Part shown: positions 54,207 to 60,376 of the stretch, one piece after another | Layout of the letters: each line of letters starts with the position of its first letter | Position numbering within the stretch: position 1 is the stretch's first letter | Assembly (NCBI GenBank): GCA_016928435.1 | Contig: JAFGKT010000036.1 | Span: 1-60,376 of the forward strand | Length of the DNA stretch: 60,376 nt | Direction of reading: 5' to 3' | From: Sedimentisphaerales bacterium | GTDB lineage: Bacteria; Planctomycetota; Phycisphaerae; Sedimentisphaerales; SM23-30 | Notes under the pieces: model-generated | Told to the model about the DNA's origin: nothing | The model's input: only the letters and a program-made list of their open reading frames with translations | Databases searched by the model: none | Translations under genes and position numbers: made by a program

Positions 54207-54221
54207 GCAAAACATGTGCCA
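54207..54221 (-). promoter_or_regulatory. Sigma-54 promoter of the flgB operon
   Basis: On the minus strand the site reads TGGCACATGTTTTGC: TGGCAC at -24, five bases, TTGC at -12, matching the consensus TGGCAC-N5-TTGC in full. It is about 70 bases before the flgB start and points toward it. An NtrC-type sigma-54 activator is encoded about 560 bases upstream. Confidence 0.75.
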
Positions 54222-54589
54222 AGCCCGCATCCGAGCCGAAGCACCAATCCAAATCAAAACACTTTAATGGGCCGTCCATCACAGCAACCACCCATCAAAA
54301 TCGTCTCAAGCCCTTCTTTCATAATCATAACTCACTAAACAACAAACTCTTACAATATCAATCACCAACCGTCGTCTCATCGCCCTAGCTTACTTGTCTC
54401 TGTCAAAACTCCATCGCGACTGCCTATCAACCACCGCCCAACATCGTCCTTACCCCCTGCTAATCGGGCAAGAATTGCGCTACCAACGGCAGTATTTGCC
54501 ACATACATCAAGTCAACCTTTCAACATGTATGCCTCATTTTTTGTCAGCCCAATCCTGTCAATCATCTTAAAATCCGCTGCCTAGCGAC

Positions 54590-54641
54590 AAAAAGGGGAC
54601 TGGCTCTGTAGCGATAGCGGAGGTGCCTGTACCCTTTTTTT
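54590..54641. repeat. REP-like palindrome
   Basis: AAAAAGGGGACTGGCTC and GGAGGTGCCTGTACCCTTTTT pair imperfectly around an AGCGATAGC loop region. It resembles the REP elements mobilised by REP-associated tyrosine transposases. With T-runs on both sides it could also end transcription in both directions. Confidence 0.6.
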
Positions 54642-54726
54642 CGATGCCCCCTCAAACCCAATTTTTACCTGATATCCCATTACTTCTTTCACGCCTCTGG
54701 CCGTATCTCGCTCCCGCGCGGAGTGC

Positions 54727-54764
54727 AAAATCCTGTTCATCCTGTTATCCTGTCAAAAACTCTC
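54727..54764 (-). repeat. Dispersed ACAGGATnA-type intergenic repeat, copy 3
   Basis: On the minus strand it reads TTTTTGACAGGATAACAGG followed by ATGAACAGGATTTT, three units of about nine bases, just beyond the stop of the NtrC-type gene. Confidence 0.6.
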
Positions 54765-54778
54765 TCGGAGCGCACCGC

Positions 54779-56137
54779 TTAGCTCGCCTCAGCCGTCTGC
54801 CAACGTTTCAGTTTCATACCCAAAGTCCGCACTCCGATACCCAATGCCTCCGCCGTCTTCTGACGATGCCCATCAAATCGCTCCAGCGTCTTTTCCACCA
54901 AATCCCGTTCCATATCCGCCAAACTTTGTGGCATTTCCACACCAACATTCTTCTGCCCACCACCCAAATCTATATCCAGCCAACTCTCTATCATTTTCGC
55001 TTCGATCACGTCCCCGTCCGCCAGAATCGCCACTCGTTCCATCAAATTCTCCAACTCGCGCACATTGCCAGGCCAAGAATACTGCCTAAGCAACTCCAAC
55101 GCACCTTTACTCAACACCCGCAACCCACTGCCTTCCCGATCCGCAATCCGTTGCAGAAAATATTCACAAAATATCTCGATATCCTCTAACCGGTCCCGCA
55201 ACGGAGGCAAAACGATAGGCACTACATTCAAACGGTAAAATAAATCCTCACGGAACTTTCCGCGCCGCACCCAATCCTGCAAATCACGATTCGATGTCGC
55301 CAAGACCCGAACGTCAACCCGCCGCGTTATGCTGCTGCCCACCCGCTCAAACTCACGTTCTTGCAGAACCCGCAAAAACTTCGCCTGCAAACGCAAATCC
55401 ATTTCGCTTATCTCATCTAGCAGAAACGTTCCGTCGTGAGCCAGCTCAAAACGCCCTTTGCGAATCCTATCCGCACCCGTGAACGCCCCCTTTTCGTGCC
55501 CAAACAGTTCACTTTCCAACAAATTACTCGATAGCGCCGCACAGTTTACGCACAGTAAAGGCTTGTTCGCCCGCGGACTCTGAGCGTGAATCGCCCGCGC
55601 CACCATCTCTTTACCTGTCCCGCTGTCACCGCAAATCAACACCGTAGCGCTGCTTTGCGCCACTAATGCTATCTTTTCCATAACCTTTTGCATCGCCGGA
55701 CTTGTGCCAATTAACTGCCTGCCTCGTTGCCAATCGTTCACGTTCGTACGATAAGCCTCGTTCTCCTGCACCAATTGCCGATGTTCATACGCTCGCTCCA
55801 CCAACATCACAATCTCGTCCGCGTCAAAAGGCTTTTGGATATAATCAAACGCGCCCTTACGCATCGCCTCAACAGCCGTGTTGATCGTCGCGTAAGCTGT
55901 CATCATTATTACCGGCACATCATTGTTGTTCCTGCGCAACTCCTCGATAAACGCCAAACCGTCCATCTTCGGCATCTTCAAGTCAGTAATCACAACATCA
56001 AAAGTGGCGTCCACCAGCTTGTTCAGCGCAACCGATGCCGACTCCGCTAATGTTACATCATGACCCGAACGGGTCAACGTCGCGTGCAGCGAATCACGCA
56101 TCATCTCTTTGTCGTCAACAACCAAAACGTGCGGCAT
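54779..56137 (-). CDS. NtrC-family sigma-54-dependent response regulator (FlrC/FleR type)
   Basis: The 452-residue protein has a receiver domain (VLVVDDKEMM at the start, phospho-acceptor Asp52 in VVITDLKMPKMDG). The AAA+ domain has GDSGTGKEMVARAI and the sigma-54 contact loop ELFGHEKGAFTGA, plus the arginine-finger region RVDVRVLATSNRD. A Fis-type helix-turn-helix lies at the C-terminus (RQKTAEALGIGVRTLGMKLKRW). The histidine kinase gene ends 26 bases upstream, so the two are a pair. By position it should activate the sigma-54 promoter of flgB and other middle flagellar genes. The ATG at 56137 has GAAGGAG nine bases upstream; a longer TTG frame overlaps the kinase gene. Confidence 0.92.
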   Translation of the reverse strand: MPHVLVVDDKEMMRDSLHATLTRSGHDVTLAESASVALNKLVDATFDVVITDLKMPKMDGLAFIEELRRNNNDVPVIMMTAYATINTAVEAMRKGAFDYIQKPFDADEIVMLVERAYEHRQLVQENEAYRTNVNDWQRGRQLIGTSPAMQKVMEKIALVAQSSATVLICGDSGTGKEMVARAIHAQSPRANKPLLCVNCAALSSNLLESELFGHEKGAFTGADRIRKGRFELAHDGTFLLDEISEMDLRLQAKFLRVLQEREFERVGSSITRRVDVRVLATSNRDLQDWVRRGKFREDLFYRLNVVPIVLPPLRDRLEDIEIFCEYFLQRIADREGSGLRVLSKGALELLRQYSWPGNVRELENLMERVAILADGDVIEAKMIESWLDIDLGGGQKNVGVEMPQSLADMERDLVEKTLERFDGHRQKTAEALGIGVRTLGMKLKRWQTAEAS

Positions 56138-56163
56138 AGCCACAATCTCCTTCGATAAAAACG

Positions 56164-57042
56164 TCAAGGCAGCAAAATCGTAAACACCGCGCCTCGCTCA
56201 CCAACCCTGTTACCCGCACTGATTACCCCGCCATGACATTCCACCAAGCGATGCACAATCGCCAAACCTAAACCAGTCCCAGTATCCTTCGTCGTAAAGA
56301 ACGGATTGAAAATCTTATCCATCACCTTACGCTTAATCCCAGCCCCAGTATCCTCGATCATCACCCGAATCGCGTAAGACGGCTCATTCTCACAACGCAC
56401 CACCGTTATCGTCACCGCCCCGTCAGTGCCCGAAGCCTCGATCGCGTTCAGCAACAAATTCAACATTACCCGCCGAATCATATTCACATCTAATTGCGCC
56501 GTAATCCCCGAATCAACCTTCGTTGTGTCGATCCGAACCGAACCACTCACCGCCTGAGGCTGAACATAGTCAATCACTTCTTGGATCAAATCATGCAGAT
56601 TCACCGCTGATTTGTCGCAAGCCTGGTCGTGCGTAAACGCCAAAATATCATTCACAATCAAATCCAGCGATTGTACCCCTTTGCTGATCTTACGCACCCA
56701 CTGCAATTGGTCCGGCTCGTTCGCCAAATCCCGCTCCAACAGCGAAGCGTAAAGCTGAACCGCGCCCAAAGGATTACGAATCTCGTGCGCCATCCCCGCC
56801 GCCATCTCACCTAATGCCGCTAAACGATTCTTACGCTGCAATTGCTCGTTCTTCTGCGCCAGCTCCTCCCGTAACCGAACAATCTCTGCCTGCAAATGAT
56901 TGTATGATTCCTGCATCCGGCTTGTAGCGTCATTATACGCCGAAAAAACCAGATTCAGCTGCTCCATCGCCTCCGCAGATGTCCGCTCCAATAGCCCGCC
57001 GCCCGATGATCTATCTTTCGTTGTACTCGACACCCTGCTCAC
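56164..57042 (-). CDS. Sensor histidine kinase of the FlrB/FleS type
   Basis: The 292-residue product lacks any recognisable sensor or membrane segment. A coiled coil (residues 40-75) leads into the H-box GEMAAGMAHEIRNPLG with phosphorylated His86. The ATP-binding domain has the N-box MLNLLLNAIEAS, the G1 box EDTGAGI, the F box NPFFTTKDTGTGLGL and the G2 end VIVHRLVECHGG-like sequence. Soluble kinases of this kind respond to flagellar assembly state. It pairs with the downstream regulator. The start is a GTG; a second in-frame GTG at 57033 is equally possible. Confidence 0.9.
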   Translation of the reverse strand: MSRVSSTTKDRSSGGGLLERTSAEAMEQLNLVFSAYNDATSRMQESYNHLQAEIVRLREELAQKNEQLQRKNRLAALGEMAAGMAHEIRNPLGAVQLYASLLERDLANEPDQLQWVRKISKGVQSLDLIVNDILAFTHDQACDKSAVNLHDLIQEVIDYVQPQAVSGSVRIDTTKVDSGITAQLDVNMIRRVMLNLLLNAIEASGTDGAVTITVVRCENEPSYAIRVMIEDTGAGIKRKVMDKIFNPFFTTKDTGTGLGLAIVHRLVECHGGVISAGNRVGERGAVFTILLP

Positions 57043-57127
57043 CTTCTATCTAACAATCCAAAATTTACTACTAACACAAATCCAAACCTATTTACTCATT
57101 CACACATCCAACCTGCCTCTGACAAAT

Positions 57128-57172
57128 CAAAATCCTGATTATCCTGTTATCCTGTCTAAAATTCCCTGATTT
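57128..57172 (-). repeat. Dispersed ACAGGATnA-type intergenic repeat, copy 4
   Basis: On the minus strand it reads TCAGGGAATTTTAGACAGG, then ATAACAGGATAATCAGGATT: the best-preserved copy. It lies in the short gap between the FlgN-like gene and the kinase gene. Confidence 0.65.
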
Positions 57173-57201
57173 TTGACTGCTCGCCAGGCCGAACTATTAT
57201 T

Positions 57202-57669
57202 CTACTGCATATGTGAATCAAAAAGCCGGCTCTGACCCGCAGTATTGCTCTGACCATAAGCATGATGCATACGCTTACCTACCGACGCCGATTGAATCTT
57301 CGTTTCTACCTGCTGCTTCTGATTGCTCAGCGATTGAGTATCCCGAGCGTCACGTTCCAATATCGCGCCTAACAGCGACTGCACTTCTTCCACTAAATCC
57401 GCAGCCTCTTGCCGCTGCGCTGCCGGCAAACTCGCCGATATCCGCGACCAATCCGAACGAATCGGCTCTAACTCCCGATCAATCTGAGTTATCCTGTCGA
57501 TCAGCTTCTGCCTGCCCGCTAATATACGCAGCAACATCTCCGGATCACCACCCGCTACCAAATCCGTTTGCTTTTGCGCCAGCTCATTCAACTGCTTGTA
57601 CAGCATGTGCTGTTGCGTCAACAATCGGATTACGTCGTTGCCATAGTCTGTTGTGTTAGCCGCGGTCAT
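57202..57669 (-). CDS. FlgN-like flagellar chaperone
   Basis: The 155-residue product is mostly helical and Gln/Arg-rich, with the LLTQQHMLYKQLNELAQKQTDLVAGGD start and DPEMLLRILAGRQKLIDRI segment typical of FlgN, the export chaperone of hook-associated proteins FlgK and FlgL. The C-terminal end (HAYGQSNTAGQSRLFDSHM) is disordered, as in other members, where it binds the substrate. It is placed upstream of the kinase gene and 18 bases after the TPR gene. FlgK and FlgL themselves are not in the window. Confidence 0.72.
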   Translation of the reverse strand: MTAANTTDYGNDVIRLLTQQHMLYKQLNELAQKQTDLVAGGDPEMLLRILAGRQKLIDRITQIDRELEPIRSDWSRISASLPAAQRQEAADLVEEVQSLLGAILERDARDTQSLSNQKQQVETKIQSASVGKRMHHAYGQSNTAGQSRLFDSHMQ

Positions 57670-57687
57670 AGTTTATCCTCGTAAAGG

Positions 57688-60147
57688 TTACAATAAGCCT
57701 GAAGTCTGCGTCCAATCAAACCAATCTTGCCATTGGTTTCGCGTAAAAGGCATCGCGCCTTCGTTCAAATCCTCGTCAGACATTCGATCCAACTGCAATA
57801 TCGCCCGCCGATTCGCTGCCCGAGCCGCCGCGTAGTTGCCTAACTTCAACTGACAATTCACAATCTGCACAAACGCGCTTAGAGCCGTAGGGGTCAGTTG
57901 GTAACGCAACGCCACCTCTTCATAACCACGTAATGCTTCCGAATACTGCCCCAAATCAAACAACGTGTCCGCACGGTAAATCCGACAATGACGCAAATAC
58001 AAATGATCCAAATCGCTATACCGAGATTCAGGCATATTGCTGTAAAAATCTATCGCACGCTCAAAATAGTCCCGGGCGTTCTGCAAATGCGATATCCGCA
58101 GCGAATTCATCCTGTCCCGGCTGATCGCGTCAATGTCGTCTTCAGACATCTCCCCCAGCCTGTCCGCCAGAACCCGACCGCTCTGCAAATATGCGTCCGC
58201 CACAAAGAACATTATCTTGCCCAAACCCGGATAGTCCGGATACCGCGTGATAGCGTCCGCCAAAATACTTATCGCCTGAGGATACTCTCGCTCGCGATAG
58301 TGCATCTGACCTAGCTCAAACATCGCGTCACGAAAAGGCATCGCCGCCGGTGTCAGCAACGGATCGTTAAGAATCCCTTCCAATACCTGCTGAGCTGCCT
58401 CACGGTCCGGCGGATCCAACGCCAAATACGAACGAGCCAAAGGCAACATCGCGTTCGACGCCGCCGGCGAATGAGGATGCTGCTGCAACAGATTACGATA
58501 TGCCGATATCGCCCGAGCCGGATCACCAACCGCTTGGTAAGATTGCCCTAAGCGAAACAAAGCCTCAGGCCAGTGTTCGCTTCGTTCACGTTCCGCTACA
58601 AAACGCTGCCACAACCCAATCGTCCTCGATGTGTCACCAGCGTTGTCAAAACATATCGCCGCTTCCCATAAAGAACGCCCGTAAAGACCATCGTCACTCG
58701 CAGCCGCAACCTCCGCTAAACGCAAATACTCCTCGCCCGCACGACCATAATGCTGAACCGCAGACTGACGCTGTTGAGTAACCCATTCCCGTTCAACTTC
58801 CGATATCTCAGAGTCAACCGAAACCTCACTTGCCTCCAACTCACGCAATATATCACCAGCAAGCAACGCGTGCATCCGTGCGAAACGCTCTATCGCGTCC
58901 AGGTCATTCCGCGCCGCCACCATCTGCTCAACCTCTAAGAACGGCAACGCCAATTCATACTGCCTAAGCAGCCCCAATTGCCGAGCCTCCATCGCCACAA
59001 TATGCTGCAATTGCCCCAGACTCAAAGCTCGATTGTTAGGCTTCGCCAAAATCAGCTCCGCGGCCTGCTGATAATACAAAACCGATGCGCTGTAACGATG
59101 CTGCAAAGCCGCGCATTGAGCCAAACCAGCCTTGCCCGCCGCGTACCAGTCTTTGCCCGTTTGGCTGTCAACCACTAATTGGAAAAACCGCCTCGCGTCG
59201 TCGTCACGATATTGCTCCAGGTTTATACGACCCAAAGCCAATGCCGTCTGACCATAAATATCACCCCGATCCGTTAAACGAGGCAGAAGATCACGCAACG
59301 CCAACTCCGCTTCGTCAACATGCCCCTCGTGCTTCAAACCCAAAGCCCGTAAAAATTCAATTTCGTACCGGAACGAGGATTGCCGCAAACTCTCATCCGC
59401 ACTGTCAAGCCAAGCCAAAGCAGTCGATTGGTGCCCCTGATCAATCAAAATCTCCGCCTTGCGAACAAACGCCCAACCGTATTCCGTCGAATCCGATGGC
59501 GAATTGTTCAGTATCTCTTGAACATACTCCATGCTCCGAGACAAATAATCTTCCGGTTGCGCCGCCAACAGCATACGAACCATCATCATATTCAACGATG
59601 CGTCATACTCCAGATTCGTCTCGATCGTGTACCCCATATACAACAACGCGTTCTCCGCGTCGTTCAAACACCAATGAGCAATAGCGACATCACGAAATAC
59701 CTCCGTCAACTCCGGAGCGTCCGCCTCGTAAACCCCGCGATTCACCGCTTCGTTGTAATCTCTGATGATCGCTTCATAGTTCACCGCCGCCGAACGAAGC
59801 GTATCTGTGTCAACCTGGAATTGATGGCTCTGCGCCAGCTCCCTCGCCCGCGTCCGTGCCGCTAATGCGTGAACCCGACCCAATTCTACATCGTCTTGCA
59901 CCTCTTGCCGCAACGCATTCGCTGCCTCGTAAAACGCCCCAAAACGATCACTAACAGCCAACGCCTCTAGTTCCATAAACCGCTCGTCAAAACTAGGCGG
60001 TTCAACCCGAGGACGAAATACTACTATAACCGTAACAAATACAACCACCGAAAATACAAACAACGGTAGTTGCCAACGCGTCGCCAACGCTGCGCGAAAA
60101 CTCACTCGCGCACCCGACGATTCACTTTGTCCCGGCTTTGTTACCAA
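57688..60147 (-). CDS. Tetratricopeptide-repeat membrane protein at the head of the flagellar block
   Basis: The 819-residue product has one N-terminal transmembrane helix (LPLFVFSVVVFVTVIVVF, near residues 28-46) and then an extended array of TPR-like helical repeats, such as WLDSADESLRQSSFRYEIEFL, AISILADAITRYPDYPGLGKI, and YSEALRGYEEVALRY near the end. This resembles large YfgC/BamD-type or outer-membrane TPR proteins, but no named family can be given. The start is a TTG with no clear binding site, so the true start could be a GTG a few residues later. It lies 18 bases before the FlgN-like gene, suggesting co-transcription and a role in motility or envelope. Confidence 0.7.
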   Translation of the reverse strand: MVTKPGQSESSGARVSFRAALATRWQLPLFVFSVVVFVTVIVVFRPRVEPPSFDERFMELEALAVSDRFGAFYEAANALRQEVQDDVELGRVHALAARTRARELAQSHQFQVDTDTLRSAAVNYEAIIRDYNEAVNRGVYEADAPELTEVFRDVAIAHWCLNDAENALLYMGYTIETNLEYDASLNMMMVRMLLAAQPEDYLSRSMEYVQEILNNSPSDSTEYGWAFVRKAEILIDQGHQSTALAWLDSADESLRQSSFRYEIEFLRALGLKHEGHVDEAELALRDLLPRLTDRGDIYGQTALALGRINLEQYRDDDARRFFQLVVDSQTGKDWYAAGKAGLAQCAALQHRYSASVLYYQQAAELILAKPNNRALSLGQLQHIVAMEARQLGLLRQYELALPFLEVEQMVAARNDLDAIERFARMHALLAGDILRELEASEVSVDSEISEVEREWVTQQRQSAVQHYGRAGEEYLRLAEVAAASDDGLYGRSLWEAAICFDNAGDTSRTIGLWQRFVAERERSEHWPEALFRLGQSYQAVGDPARAISAYRNLLQQHPHSPAASNAMLPLARSYLALDPPDREAAQQVLEGILNDPLLTPAAMPFRDAMFELGQMHYREREYPQAISILADAITRYPDYPGLGKIMFFVADAYLQSGRVLADRLGEMSEDDIDAISRDRMNSLRISHLQNARDYFERAIDFYSNMPESRYSDLDHLYLRHCRIYRADTLFDLGQYSEALRGYEEVALRYQLTPTALSAFVQIVNCQLKLGNYAAARAANRRAILQLDRMSDEDLNEGAMPFTRNQWQDWFDWTQTSGLL

Positions 60148-60216
60148 TGCTATAAATTACCCTTTGCCTGACACTGCATTAATCACTCAAAACTACCAAC
60201 AACAACTACAAGCCCC

Positions 60217-60292
60217 GTAACCGTTCATGCTCTTACAATCACCAATGCACTACAATCATGCCTTTATTCGTGCCTATTCGTAGCTATTCGTA
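60217..60292 (-). repeat. Dispersed repeat with CACGAAT-type units, copy 3
   Basis: It begins GTAACCGTTCATGCTCT, like copy 1, and contains TTTATTCGTGCCTATTCGTA and further ATTCG units. The rest of the window end (60293-60376) is AT-rich; its last 26 bases look like the start of another ACAGGAT-type repeat cut by the window edge. Confidence 0.55.
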
Positions 60293-60376
60293 ATACTATC
60301 CCACATTTTCTTGTTTTTTATGTGCGTTTTTCATCTATCACACCAGACAATATCCTGTTAATCAAAAACTTATGAC

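Larger units (their letters stand above)
54222..54778. other. Gap between the NtrC-type regulator and the flgB promoter
   Basis: No gene is supported. The upstream part would hold activator sites, which I cannot define. It contains a REP-like hairpin (54590-54641) and a copy of the ACAGGAT repeat (54727-54764). Confidence 0.6.

Noticed and set aside
1-60376. CRISPR array, tRNA, rRNA or insertion sequence
   Set aside because: No regularly spaced direct repeats, no cloverleaf-like sequence with a recognisable T-loop, and no transposase or integrase frame was found by reading; a dedicated scan could still find a divergent one.

Overview
The window looks like chromosomal DNA of a planctomycete, probably of the Phycisphaerae or a close relative. 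Three things suggest this: a secreted protein with a C-terminal PEP-CTERM sorting tail, a large secreted protein with an N-terminal LEPR-XLL-like motif (PLESRLLLAD) followed by choice-of-anchor-D repeats, and a compact flagellar cluster flanked by small proteins of planctomycete character. Base composition is moderate and the intergenic gaps carry several families of dispersed repeats. No tRNA, rRNA, CRISPR array, transposase or integrase was seen.

Region 1 (about 0.5-10.5 kb, mostly + strand) holds a compact nonulosonic-acid (sialic/legionaminic-type) and flagellin-glycosylation cluster. It runs: a Maf/DUF115 glycosyltransferase, a SPASM protein whose radical-SAM cysteines have all been replaced, a CMP-sugar synthetase (NeuA type), a B12-binding-type radical SAM enzyme fused in one reading frame to a NeuB-type synthase, and a hydrolysing UDP-GlcNAc 2-epimerase (NeuC type). 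An HDOD protein follows. This cluster is the most unusual part of the window. Its strand composition switches abruptly inside the maf-like gene, near 2.2 kb.

Region 2 (10.8-26.3 kb) holds mixed metabolic and surface genes: aroA (+), the LEPR-XLL/ASH surface protein (-), a HAF-repeat PEP-CTERM protein (+), a GH38 alpha-mannosidase and a Gfo/Idh/MocA oxidoreductase (both -). Then come panC, panD, lgt and a PAC2-family gene (all +), and a bacteriohemerythrin that lacks two expected iron ligands.

Region 3 (26.9-60.1 kb, all - strand) is a large flagellar block. In transcription order it holds a TPR membrane protein, a FlgN-like protein, a histidine kinase and NtrC-type regulator pair, flgB-flgC-fliE-fliF-fliG-fliH-fliI-fliJ, a MotE-like protein, fliK-flgD-flgE-flbD, motA-motB-fliL-fliN-fliO-fliP-fliQ-fliR-flhB-flhA-flhF-flhG, a small membrane protein, a FliA/WhiG-type sigma factor and a small acidic protein. 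A near-perfect sigma-54 promoter lies just upstream of flgB and the only sigma-54 activator seen lies just beyond it, so rod/basal-body genes are probably controlled by that pair. FliM is absent from its usual place between fliL and fliN. Filament, cap and late hook genes are elsewhere.

The first and third regions fit together: the glycosylation cluster would make and attach a nonulosonic acid to flagellin exported by the type III apparatus encoded downstream. Several starts were moved from a TTG that is really part of the ribosome binding site to the next ATG or GTG; the entries say so.
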